From an uncultured Lachnospiraceae bacterium (lineage in GTDB: Bacteria > Bacillota > Clostridia > Lachnospirales > Lachnospiraceae): a stretch of DNA of 56,631 nucleotides. The translations under genes and the position numbers were made by a program. The notes beneath the pieces were generated by a model. It was not told the origin of the DNA, made no database searches, and worked only from the letters and a program-made list of their open reading frames with translations. The stretch spans positions 1 to 56,631 of the forward strand of contig CAKRYY010000018.1 in the NCBI GenBank assembly GCA_934432885.1, written 5' to 3'. Below are positions 43,494 through 51,488 of the stretch, in pieces. The stretch's first letter is position 1, and every line of letters starts with the position of its first letter.

Positions 43494-43519
43494 ATATGTT
43501 GCACTCCTATGTTTGTCAA
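43491..43519 (-). promoter_or_regulatory. Promoter of the fab operon
   Basis: TTGACA (43519-43514), a 17-base spacer and TATACT (43496-43491) on the minus strand, 59 bases before acpP. Confidence 0.85.
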
Positions 43520-43534
43520 CTATTTTTTATCAAA

Positions 43535-44374
43535 TTACCGAATGAAGTAGCCGTAAACCTCCCGTTTGGAAATTCCTCTGTCCATAGCCGCCTGCTTCAT
43601 GGCTTCCTTTCTGCTCATGCCCTGATTTTCATACAGTGCTACATGCTCTTCCACAGAAAGCTGCTGCCAGCGTTCCTGCTCCTCCTGCTTTTTACACTCT
43701 ATGCTCTTTCCTTCCAGCACAAGCACATATTCGCCTCTCGGCTCCTCTTCCTCGTAGATGGAGAGCGCTCCCTTTAAGGTTGTGGGAATTACGGTTTCAA
43801 ATTTCTTTGTCAGCTCCCGGCACAGCGTCAGCCTCCGCTCGCCAAGTGTTTCCAAAAGCTCTGCCAGCGTACGCACCAGCCTGTGCGGTGCCTCATAAAG
43901 AATGATTGTACGCGATTCTTCTTTTAATTCTTCCAGAATCTCTTTTTTTTCTTTTTTATCGGACGGCAGAAACCCTTCAAAGCAAAAACGCCTTGTAGAA
44001 AGCCCGGACAGGGTCAGCGCTGTAATACATGCTGCCGGTCCCGGCAGTGAAGTTACGGGAATATTCTGCTCCTGACACATCGCTACAAGCACTTCGCCCG
44101 GGTCGGAAATCGCCGGTGTGCCTGCATCGGTAATCAGCGCTACGTTTTTGCCCTCCCGCATTACATCCGTCAGATATTTTGCTTTTTCTATTTTGTTATA
44201 TTCATGATAGCTCGTCATCGGTGTGGAAATACCGAAATGATTGAGGAGCTTTATGCTGTTTCTCGTATCCTCTGCGGCAATCAAATCCGCAGATGCAAGC
44301 GCCTCCAAAACTCTCGGCGTCATATCCTGTAAGTTGCCGATTGGCGTTGCGCACAAAAATAATTTTCCACACAT
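43535..44374 (-). CDS. rsmI: 16S rRNA 2'-O-ribose C1402 methyltransferase
   Basis: RsmI methylates the ribose of C1402 in the decoding centre of 16S rRNA. The 279-residue SAM enzyme has KLFLCATPIGNLQDMTPRVL, IAAEDTRNSIKLLNHFGI, ALITDAGTPAISDPGEVLV and LPGPAACITALTLSGL, all typical. The AGGATTTTCTT sequence precedes the ATG. It closes the yaaO-like to rsmI gene run, as in B. subtilis (yabC). Confidence 0.97.
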   Translation of the reverse strand: MCGKLFLCATPIGNLQDMTPRVLEALASADLIAAEDTRNSIKLLNHFGISTPMTSYHEYNKIEKAKYLTDVMREGKNVALITDAGTPAISDPGEVLVAMCQEQNIPVTSLPGPAACITALTLSGLSTRRFCFEGFLPSDKKEKKEILEELKEESRTIILYEAPHRLVRTLAELLETLGERRLTLCRELTKKFETVIPTTLKGALSIYEEEEPRGEYVLVLEGKSIECKKQEEQERWQQLSVEEHVALYENQGMSRKEAMKQAAMDRGISKREVYGYFIR

Positions 44375-44417
44375 AAGAAAATCCTGTATCCTTACTCCGA
44401 AACCGCTCTATTTTCTA

Positions 44418-45155
44418 TCAATATCCATAAATCTGATAAATTTCTTCTGTATAGACCCCCGGCTCTTTATATACAATCAGGGGCTTTTCCACCGTCATGC
44501 GGGAATTTCCGCCCTTGCACGCCTCCAGCAGCAGCATATTGGGCTCCTTATCCACATAAGGGTATACCAGCTGCATCCGCTTGGGCTCCAGCTTGTAGGA
44601 GAGCAACGTTTTGATAATCTCTGCCAGGCGAAAGGGTCTGTGCACAAGGAAAAATCGTCCGCCGGGCTTTAATACCCTTGCCGCCTCCCTTGCGACGTCC
44701 TCAAAAGTGCAAAGAATCTCATGCCTTGCAATCGCCTTTGGCGTTTCCTGACTCTTTAAGCCATGTGCGCCAATCATATAGGGCGGATTGCAGGTAACTG
44801 CATCAAAGGCCGCGCTTCCAAATAAAGCGGAAGCCTCCTTAAGGTCGCCCTCCACTATTGCAATCTTTTCCTCCAGATGATTTAAAAGCACGCTCCGTCT
44901 CGCCATGTCCGCACTTTCCGGCTGGATTTCCAGCCCTGTCAAATGCGCCGCCTGCGTTTTTGCAGAGAGCAGCAGCGGTAAAATACCCGTGCCGGTTCCC
45001 ATATCGAGCACACGGCTGCCCAGACGTATCCTTACAAAGCCCGAAAGAAGCACTGCATCCATCCCAAAGCAGAATTTTCCTGTGCTCTGGATAATCTTAA
45101 GATTACTGCGCTGCAAATCATCTATGCGCTCGCCCGCCTTTAACTCAGTTGTCAT
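44418..45155 (-). CDS. trmN6: tRNA1(Val) adenine-37 N6-methyltransferase-like protein
   Basis: This 246-residue SAM-dependent methyltransferase resembles TrmN6/YabB. The SAM loop reads VLDMGTGTGILPLLLSAKT and the catalytic NPPY motif is in DAVTCNPPYMIGAHG, as expected for N6-adenine enzymes. The N-terminal GERIDDLQRSNLKIIQSTGK with FGMDAVLLSGF is the family signature. The ATG at 45155 overlaps ricT by 11 bases; the ribosome site is distant (AGGAAGGAA), so coupling is likely. Confidence 0.92.
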   Translation of the reverse strand: MTTELKAGERIDDLQRSNLKIIQSTGKFCFGMDAVLLSGFVRIRLGSRVLDMGTGTGILPLLLSAKTQAAHLTGLEIQPESADMARRSVLLNHLEEKIAIVEGDLKEASALFGSAAFDAVTCNPPYMIGAHGLKSQETPKAIARHEILCTFEDVAREAARVLKPGGRFFLVHRPFRLAEIIKTLLSYKLEPKRMQLVYPYVDKEPNMLLLEACKGGNSRMTVEKPLIVYKEPGVYTEEIYQIYGY

Positions 45156-46059
45156 CGAGCTTTGACGTTCCTTCCTGTTTTTCCAGCTTTTCAAGCGCTT
45201 TCAGTTCAGCGTCCATATCATCTTTATTCTTATCGCGTTTTCCATGCCGTTTTTTAAAGCGGAGCTGGTCCGCCTTGTATTCGTGGATTTCCTTTTCATC
45301 ATCCACTGTCACAACGACCTTGACAAGCTGGCGCAGCACATTCACACTTGCGACCTCGCCCTTTAAGCCGTCCTGTGTCGTTACAAAATCACCAACGCCG
45401 GGAAGCTTGCGGTTCAATTCCTCATAGGTCTCTTCCTCATGCTTGAGACAGCACATCAGTCTGCCGCACACACCGGAAATTTTTGTCGGATTTAATGAAA
45501 GATTCTGTTCCTTCGCCATCTTGATGGATACCGGAACGAATTCTGATAAATGTGCATGACAGCACAGGGTTCTCCCGCAGATTCCCATACCGCCGATAAT
45601 CTTCGTTTCATCCCGCACACCAACCTGGCGAAGCTCTATCCTCGTCTTAAAAACAGACGCCAGATCCTTTACCAGCTCACGGAAATCAATTCTTCCGTCT
45701 GCGGTAAAATAAAACAAAACCTTATTGTTATCAAATGTATATTCTGCGTCGATCAGCTTCATCTCCAGCTTATGCTTTTTGATTTTTTCAAGGCAAATCT
45801 TAAACGCATCCTTCTCTTTTTCTTTATTTCTGCGCTCCTGCTCCTCGTCGCGCTCTGTCGCTACACGCAGGACTGGCTTCAGCGGCTGGATTACCTTATC
45901 GTCCGTCACCTCTCTGACGCTGCCGACTACTGTACCAAATTCAACGCCTCTGGCAGTTTCCACAATCACATGATCCCCGCGTCCTACCTGAAAATTCAGA
46001 GGATCAAAATAATATATCTTTCCTGCCGTCCGAAACCTAACGCCTACTACCTTTATCAT
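45145..46059 (-). CDS. ricT: PSP1-domain protein RicT (YaaT)
   Basis: RicT (YaaT) forms a complex with RicA and RicF in B. subtilis that supports RNase Y-dependent mRNA processing and sporulation. The 304 residues start VVGVRFRTAGKIYYFDPLNF, and the PSP1 domain carries the conserved cysteines in GGMGICGRTLCCHAHLSEF and SGVCGRLMCCLKHEEET, which in RicT bind an Fe-S cluster. A basic C-terminus (RFKKRHGKRDKNKDD) and an acidic end follow. It lies 17 bases after holB. Confidence 0.95.
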   Translation of the reverse strand: MIKVVGVRFRTAGKIYYFDPLNFQVGRGDHVIVETARGVEFGTVVGSVREVTDDKVIQPLKPVLRVATERDEEQERRNKEKEKDAFKICLEKIKKHKLEMKLIDAEYTFDNNKVLFYFTADGRIDFRELVKDLASVFKTRIELRQVGVRDETKIIGGMGICGRTLCCHAHLSEFVPVSIKMAKEQNLSLNPTKISGVCGRLMCCLKHEEETYEELNRKLPGVGDFVTTQDGLKGEVASVNVLRQLVKVVVTVDDEKEIHEYKADQLRFKKRHGKRDKNKDDMDAELKALEKLEKQEGTSKLDDN

Positions 46060-46076
46060 AATCTATCTACCTCACA

Positions 46077-47066
46077 TCAGTTCTCTCTGATCGTCATAAG
46101 AAGAAGCTCCATCGTCAGATCAAAGTTGACATTTGCATTTAAACGGGTCTTTGCCTTATCAAGCGCCTCTAAAATCCTCTCGATTCCTTCATAGCCGCTC
46201 TTACCCGCTGCTTTTTTAATATACTGTATTTCCTCTTTGAAAATCAAGTGATTTACGTCATTTGTTGCCTTGAACAAAAGCACATCCCGGTACCAGATTG
46301 CTATAATATCCAGATAATCACTGATTTCCAGCTTATATTCATTGATTTTTTTCAACGCGGCGACAATTTCTGGAAGTTCCATCTCATCAATATATTTCAT
46401 CAGCGTGACCGCGTCCTCACGGATGTTTTCAAATTCTTCGCTGCTTGCAAGCAGTCTTGCCTTTCCGATGTTTCCTCTTGCAAAAGCGACACAGATGTCA
46501 GCTTTATAATCAGGAAGCTGCATCTCTTCCATCAGATACTTTTTAACTTCCTCGTCCTTGACCGGCTTCATATTCAGAAGCGTGCATCTGCTTAAAATAG
46601 TCGGAAGCAAAGAGTTCGCATTGGTTGTTAAAATGAGAATAATGCCGTACGCGGGCGGTTCCTCCAGCGTTTTCAGCAGAGCATTCTGCGCCTGCACCGT
46701 CATCTTCTCGCCCTCATTCATAATATAAATCTTATATGGGCTGCTGTAGGGCTTAATGGCAATGTCCGCACCGATCTGCGTACGAATATCCTCTACGCCT
46801 ATGGTATTCGGCTTTTCATGTGTTACCCGGATAATATCCGGCTGATTTCCGGACAGCGCCTGTCTGCAGGAATGACACTCCTGACAGGGTTCTTCGCCGC
46901 CCCGCTCGCATTGCAGCGCCATTGCAAAGATATTGGCAATAAATTCCTTGCCTGCGCACCGCTCTCCATTGATGATGTATGCGTGCGAAACCTTTTTTAA
47001 TCTGATTGCATTCTGTAAATGCTCCCTGAGCTGTTCCTGTCCGATAATATCCGCAAATTTTGCCAC
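46077..47066 (-). CDS. holB: DNA polymerase III delta' subunit
   Basis: HolB is part of the clamp loader that places the sliding clamp on DNA. The 329-residue AAA+ protein has a modified Walker A (NGERCAGKEFIANIF), a zinc-binding cysteine set in CERGGEEPCQECHSCRQAL, and the sensor-like TILSRCTLLNMKPV. I prefer the GTG at 47066 (start of AKFADIIGQEQL) because AAAGG lies 9-10 bases before and it matches family starts; ATGs at 47084 and 47105 are alternatives. It follows yaaR and precedes ricT as in B. subtilis. Confidence 0.93.
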   Translation of the reverse strand: MAKFADIIGQEQLREHLQNAIRLKKVSHAYIINGERCAGKEFIANIFAMALQCERGGEEPCQECHSCRQALSGNQPDIIRVTHEKPNTIGVEDIRTQIGADIAIKPYSSPYKIYIMNEGEKMTVQAQNALLKTLEEPPAYGIILILTTNANSLLPTILSRCTLLNMKPVKDEEVKKYLMEEMQLPDYKADICVAFARGNIGKARLLASSEEFENIREDAVTLMKYIDEMELPEIVAALKKINEYKLEISDYLDIIAIWYRDVLLFKATNDVNHLIFKEEIQYIKKAAGKSGYEGIERILEALDKAKTRLNANVNFDLTMELLLMTIREN

Positions 47067-47113
47067 TTTTGTAATCCTTTCCATTCGGGAATCCCTGTAT
47101 TTCATCCCGCATC

Positions 47114-47554
47114 CTACGTGAAAATATCCAATAAAAGCCCCTGTATCTCTCCGATTCTTTCCAGAATCTTAATGTGGTCCTTTTCATCCTTTACCAGCTC
47201 TTTTGCCAGTTCATCCAGATTTTCATCCACAAGGCGGATGATGCCATATACACGGTGCCGCCCCCGCCTATCCAAGAAATTTTCTCTCGAAAAAGAATGG
47301 GAACGGCTTACGATTTCATTTAGGAATTCTTTAATCATGCCCCGATAGCGCTTCATGTCCTTGACATCCATCTTTTTGGAAATCTTATTACCCTGCATGG
47401 TAATCTCTTCCATCATGGTGTTTAAGCGCGCCTGCAGACCGGCTTCCTCGATGTGGCTGGCAAGCGTAAACTTAAAGCTTCCATCTCCCTGTACAGTCTG
47501 CTGGGGCTGTTCTACCGGAGCCGGCTGTGAAACTGCATTGACCTTAATATCCAT
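47114..47554 (-). CDS. yaaR: DUF327 (YaaR) family protein
   Basis: This 146-residue protein of unknown function belongs to the YaaR family, always found near holB in Firmicutes. The N-terminus is disordered ([20 protein letters not shown]); the helical part includes [20 protein letters not shown] and [20 protein letters not shown], which fit the family. GGAGGTAGTCGGT precedes the ATG at 47554; a longer frame overlaps the kinase gene and lacks a ribosome site. Confidence 0.92.
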   Translation of the reverse strand: MDIKVNAVSQPAPVEQPQQTVQGDGSFKFTLASHIEEAGLQARLNTMMEEITMQGNKISKKMDVKDMKRYRGMIKEFLNEIVSRSHSFSRENFLDRRGRHRVYGIIRLVDENLDELAKELVKDEKDHIKILERIGEIQGLLLDIFT

Positions 47555-47559
47555 ACCGA

Positions 47560-48147
47560 CTACCTCCGCTCTTCTATGTAAGCTCTGATGTCTGTAAGAC
47601 ATCTTTCCAGATCATCATTATAAAATCTCTTCCCTACACCGGCTTCCTTTAACTTTTCTTCCGAAAAATCCTCATCGTCCGCCAGATAGCGTCTGCAAAG
47701 CTCCTGATAATTCGGGTGCTTCTGCATCTTCTCACGGTCAAGCGCCCGCTGGAGACGGATTCCGTCATCCAGCTCAATCAGGATTGGTACAATCTGTTCC
47801 TCTCCAAAGCACTGCACCATTTTGCGGTAGGACTGCAGCGTTCCAATCATCAGATAGTCCTGATGCTCTAAATCAATCTGCTCATCCCGCGCAGTAAAAT
47901 ACTTCCATATTCCGAGAACGGTCCGATAGGAACGCAGCTCTATGATTTTTCCCTCTTTTTCCATCTGCTCTGCCTGCGCTTCATTGACAAAGAAATACTC
48001 TACGCCGTTTTTCTCACCATCACGGATTGGGCGCGTCGTATACATCACAATCGTATGAAGCGTATTTTGCTTCTGCGCAAGCAGCTTCTGGTAAATCGTA
48101 TCCTTACCGGAGGAGCTTTTCCCCATAATATAGAAAATTTTACCCAT
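47560..48147 (-). CDS. Guanylate-kinase-like protein
   Basis: This 195-residue P-loop protein resembles guanylate kinase. The P-loop is GKSSSGKDT (residues 9-17) where GPSGSGKGT is usual, and [20 protein letters not shown] matches the GMP-binding segment. The region that normally reads DIDVQGA is instead [14 protein letters not shown], and the C-terminal half is rich in charged residues. It occupies the place of thymidylate kinase in the B. subtilis order. Whether it makes GDP or has another nucleotide role is open; it is probably not the only guanylate kinase in the genome. Confidence 0.82.
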   Translation of the reverse strand: MGKIFYIMGKSSSGKDTIYQKLLAQKQNTLHTIVMYTTRPIRDGEKNGVEYFFVNEAQAEQMEKEGKIIELRSYRTVLGIWKYFTARDEQIDLEHQDYLMIGTLQSYRKMVQCFGEEQIVPILIELDDGIRLQRALDREKMQKHPNYQELCRRYLADDEDFSEEKLKEAGVGKRFYNDDLERCLTDIRAYIEERR

Positions 48148-48155
48148 CTTTTCCT

Positions 48156-49568
48156 CTATGCTTCCATTACCTGTATCATGTTTGTCTTACCTGATACGCC
48201 GAGCGGCATACCTGCGGTAAGTACCACTGTGTCTCCATTTTCAACCAGTCCATGCTTCTTTGCAAGGTAAATTGCCTCGTCAAACAGTTCCTTCGTCGTC
48301 TCTTCCTTTGACATCAATATCGGCGTTACACCCCACATCAGCGCCATCTGACGGCATACACGCGGATTTACGCTGCATGCGACAATCTGGCATTTCGGCT
48401 TATATCTGGACACCATACCTGCGGTAAAGCCTGACATCGTAACCGTGATGATTGCCTGTGCGGAAAGACGCATGGAAGTCGTACAGGTCGCATAGGAAAT
48501 TGCGGTCGTTACATCATCCAGATTTCGAGGTGTGCTTCTGAGCATACGGCTGTCGTAATCGATTGCATTTTCCGTCCGCTCTGCAATTCTCGCCATCGTT
48601 TCCACTGCTTCCACCGGATATTTGCCGGCAGCGCTCTCGCCGGAAAGCATAATTGCTGTCGTTCCGTCGTAAATTGCATTTGCAACGTCATTTGCCTCTG
48701 CTCTTGTCGGTCTCGGATTGTGAATCATGGATTCCAGCATCTGTGTTGCTGTAATAACATGCTTTCCAGCCGCTACCGCCATCTTTATCATCTTTTTCTG
48801 GATAATCGGTACTTCCTCCATCGGCAGCTCTACGCCCATATCTCCTCTGGCTACCATGATACCGTCCGATACAGAAAGAATCTCTTCCAGATTCTGAATT
48901 CCCTGTAAGCTCTCTATTTTGGAAATAATCTTAATCGGGCTCTTGTTTTCATCCAGAATTTCACGGATTGCAAGCACGTCCTCTTTATTGCGGACAAAGG
49001 ATGCCGCAATAAAATCAAACCCCATCTGTACGCCGAACATAATGTCCGCTCTGTCCACATCGCTGATATACGGCATTGTCAGTTCTACGCCGGGTACGTT
49101 AATTCCCTTGTGATTGGAAACCATGCCGCCATTTAAAATCTTACAGATAATCTCCTCTCCCTCTATCCTCTTAACTTCCATCTCGATTTTTCCATCGTCA
49201 ATCAAAATACGGGAGCCTTCCTTTACATCCTCCTTCAGATTCTTGTATGTGATAGAAGCCTTTGTTTCATCTCCAAGAATTTCTTCTGTTGTCAGAATAA
49301 AGTCCTGTCCTGCCTTTAATTCTACCTTTCCTGCTGCAAAATCACGCAGACGGATTTCCGGTCCCTTGGTATCGAGAAGCGTTGCCACTGACACGCCAAG
49401 CTCTCCGCTTACCTTGAGCACCCTTGCAAATTTCACCTTATGCTCCTCATGGCTGCCATGAGAAAAATTAAATCTGGCAACGTTCATGCCTGCCTTCATC
49501 AGCTTTCTTAAATTTTCCTCGCTCTCGCTTGCCGGTCCAATTGTACATATAATCTTTGTTTTACGCAT
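48156..49568 (-). CDS. pyk: Pyruvate kinase
   Basis: Pyruvate kinase makes pyruvate and ATP from phosphoenolpyruvate. The 470 residues begin RKTKIICTIGPASESEENLR and include NVARFNFSHGSHEEH, the catalytic lysine region IKIISKIESLQGIQN, ARGDMGVELPMEEV and ITATQMLESMIHNPRPTRAE. It lacks the extra C-terminal PEP-utiliser domain found in the Bacillus enzyme. Its ATG overlaps the decarboxylase stop by 8 bases (ATGCGTAA), so it is embedded in a housekeeping operon rather than paired with phosphofructokinase. Confidence 0.97.
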   Translation of the reverse strand: MRKTKIICTIGPASESEENLRKLMKAGMNVARFNFSHGSHEEHKVKFARVLKVSGELGVSVATLLDTKGPEIRLRDFAAGKVELKAGQDFILTTEEILGDETKASITYKNLKEDVKEGSRILIDDGKIEMEVKRIEGEEIICKILNGGMVSNHKGINVPGVELTMPYISDVDRADIMFGVQMGFDFIAASFVRNKEDVLAIREILDENKSPIKIISKIESLQGIQNLEEILSVSDGIMVARGDMGVELPMEEVPIIQKKMIKMAVAAGKHVITATQMLESMIHNPRPTRAEANDVANAIYDGTTAIMLSGESAAGKYPVEAVETMARIAERTENAIDYDSRMLRSTPRNLDDVTTAISYATCTTSMRLSAQAIITVTMSGFTAGMVSRYKPKCQIVACSVNPRVCRQMALMWGVTPILMSKEETTKELFDEAIYLAKKHGLVENGDTVVLTAGMPLGVSGKTNMIQVMEA

Positions 49569-50988
49569 AAGTCTCCTTCCTGATGACTGTTACTGTTTGA
49601 TTCTGGTCATTCATTCCTTCTATGGTAAGTCCGAGCCGCCTATAAAGCATAAGCCGCTCCCTTACCACCTCTGTAAAAATCTCCCCCGGAACGATAAGCG
49701 GTATCCCCGGCGGATAAATCTGTATAAATCCTGCTGAAACCCTTCCGGCACATTCTGAAAGCGAAACCTGCTCAGAAGCAGCCTCCATCGCTGTAAAAAT
49801 ATCACAAACAGCTTCTGGATATGCTATCTCCTTTACCAATGGCTCTCTCTCTGATGACAGCAGTGTCTTATCGATTGCAAGCAGCGCATCCGCAAGGCGT
49901 AAAAAGCCCTCCCTAGAATCCGCTATCGTCATAATTGCCGTCACATAATCAACACCTGCCATCTCCATCTGCAAGTGATAGCTTTGAAGCAGGCAGCTGT
50001 GCAAAGCTTGTCCTGTCAGCTTTGTGCCACGTACCGAAAGAATCTTTTTTCCCGCATCAAGCACAAGCCGCTGTCCCTTTGCGGTATATTCCTCTTCGGA
50101 AAGTATTTTTATTTTCTGTAATGCCGCCGTCTTTTGTGCAAATTTTTCATTTGCAGCAAAGAAACGGTCACATAAAGCTTTTCCTTCGTTTTCTAAAATA
50201 GAAATGCACTGTTCTATTCCCGCCAGCAAAATATAGGAGGGACTGCTTGTCTGATAAATCTGTAAAAAACGCCGTAAGCGCATCCGGTCAATCAAATCTC
50301 CCTGCACATGCAAAAGCGCAGTCTGTGTCAGCGCTGGCAGCGTTTTATGAATACTGTGAATCACAATATCCGCTCCGCCCGCCACAGCATCCTTCGGAAA
50401 TCTGTCATCCAGAAAGAAATGCGCGCCATGCGCTGCATCTACAATAACCGGTATGCCTTTTTCGTGCGCTGCCTCTGCAATAGCCGCCACGTCAGACGCA
50501 ACTCCGTCATAGGTAGGCGAAGTCAAAAATACCGCGCCAATCCGGGGATTTTCCGCAAGCTGCCGCCTTACCTGCTTCGGAGAAATGGCTCCGCATATCC
50601 CATATTCTTCCAGATAAGAGGGAAAAATATACTCCGTCTTATAACCATTCAGATATACGCCATGATAAACGGATTTATGGCAGTTACGCGCCATAAGGAG
50701 CGTACCGCCTCTTGGAAGAACTGCCGAAAGCGCACTCAGAATGCCTCCGGTGCTTCCATTTACAAGCAGATAGGTTTCTGCCCCGTACAGGCTTCCTGCT
50801 CTATCCATAAGCTCACGCAGGATACCCTCCGGTTTATGCAGATTGTCAAAGCCGTCTATTTCCGTTATATCAATCCCATAAAATGCCTGCATGGGATAGC
50901 CGTTTAGATTCCGTTTATGTCCGGGCATGTGACAGGGATAAAAATCCGATGCCCCATACGCCTTCAATTTATCATACAAATGCTCCAA
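49561..50988 (-). CDS. Orn/Lys/Arg decarboxylase family PLP enzyme (YaaO-like)
   Basis: This 475-residue fold-type I PLP enzyme resembles YaaO and the short arginine/lysine decarboxylases. Signatures are FYPCHMPGHKRNLNGYP at the N-terminus, LLVNGSTGGILSALSAV, VDAAHGAHFFLDDRFP, and the PLP lysine in IHSIHKTLPALTQTAL. The C-terminal domain with YPPGIPLIVPGE is complete. The start is TTG directly after the stop of the HD gene (TAGTTG). The substrate cannot be read from sequence. Position next to yaaR-holB matches yaaO in B. subtilis. Confidence 0.9.
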   Translation of the reverse strand: MEHLYDKLKAYGASDFYPCHMPGHKRNLNGYPMQAFYGIDITEIDGFDNLHKPEGILRELMDRAGSLYGAETYLLVNGSTGGILSALSAVLPRGGTLLMARNCHKSVYHGVYLNGYKTEYIFPSYLEEYGICGAISPKQVRRQLAENPRIGAVFLTSPTYDGVASDVAAIAEAAHEKGIPVIVDAAHGAHFFLDDRFPKDAVAGGADIVIHSIHKTLPALTQTALLHVQGDLIDRMRLRRFLQIYQTSSPSYILLAGIEQCISILENEGKALCDRFFAANEKFAQKTAALQKIKILSEEEYTAKGQRLVLDAGKKILSVRGTKLTGQALHSCLLQSYHLQMEMAGVDYVTAIMTIADSREGFLRLADALLAIDKTLLSSEREPLVKEIAYPEAVCDIFTAMEAASEQVSLSECAGRVSAGFIQIYPPGIPLIVPGEIFTEVVRERLMLYRRLGLTIEGMNDQNQTVTVIRKETYA

Positions 50989-51471
50989 CTATCTTTTCTT
51001 ACCGCCTTTATGATGTCTTCCGTGCAGCCGCACCGTCTCCATCAAAGAGCAGTACTTATCCGCTGCGGAAACAATCCATGCTTCCCTGCACATGGGCGGC
51101 ACTATGGTAAGCGGCCACATGTGTTTTTTGATAATGTCTCTTTCAATCCGCGTAAGCGGAAATTCCTTTTCTGCATTTTGCAGAGCAATCTTTGGATGAT
51201 GAATCCCATGCAGTCGAAACGGGCTGCTATGGTCCTTATCATGCCAATCATACAGGAAAAAGTCATGCAGCAGCGCACCGCGGATTAACGCTCTGCGATT
51301 GTAACGCAGCCTCAGTTTTTCACAAATAAGCAGACTGCATTTTGCAACATTGATGGTATGCCGCCGCACAGACATATTTCCATGCTGTATATCTTTTCCG
51401 GTACGCTTATGTTTTTCTGAATTCAGGATATCAAGACCCTGTTTCTTAATCATATCTTCCAGTCTGCCCAT
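50989..51471 (-). CDS. Small HD-domain phosphohydrolase
   Basis: This 160-residue protein is an HD-superfamily hydrolase. The metal-binding His/Asp set is visible as SVRRHTINVAKCSLLI, ALLHDFFLYDWHDKDH, IKKHMWPLT and VSAADKYCSLMET. The C-terminus is strongly basic (HGRHHKGGKKR), unusual for the family and possibly nucleic-acid binding. GGGAAGCGGAAAACGA precedes the ATG. The substrate is unknown. It lies between the transpeptidase gene and the decarboxylase gene with almost no spacing. Confidence 0.85.
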   Translation of the reverse strand: MGRLEDMIKKQGLDILNSEKHKRTGKDIQHGNMSVRRHTINVAKCSLLICEKLRLRYNRRALIRGALLHDFFLYDWHDKDHSSPFRLHGIHHPKIALQNAEKEFPLTRIERDIIKKHMWPLTIVPPMCREAWIVSAADKYCSLMETVRLHGRHHKGGKKR

Positions 51472-51488
51472 TCGTTTTCCGCTTCCCT

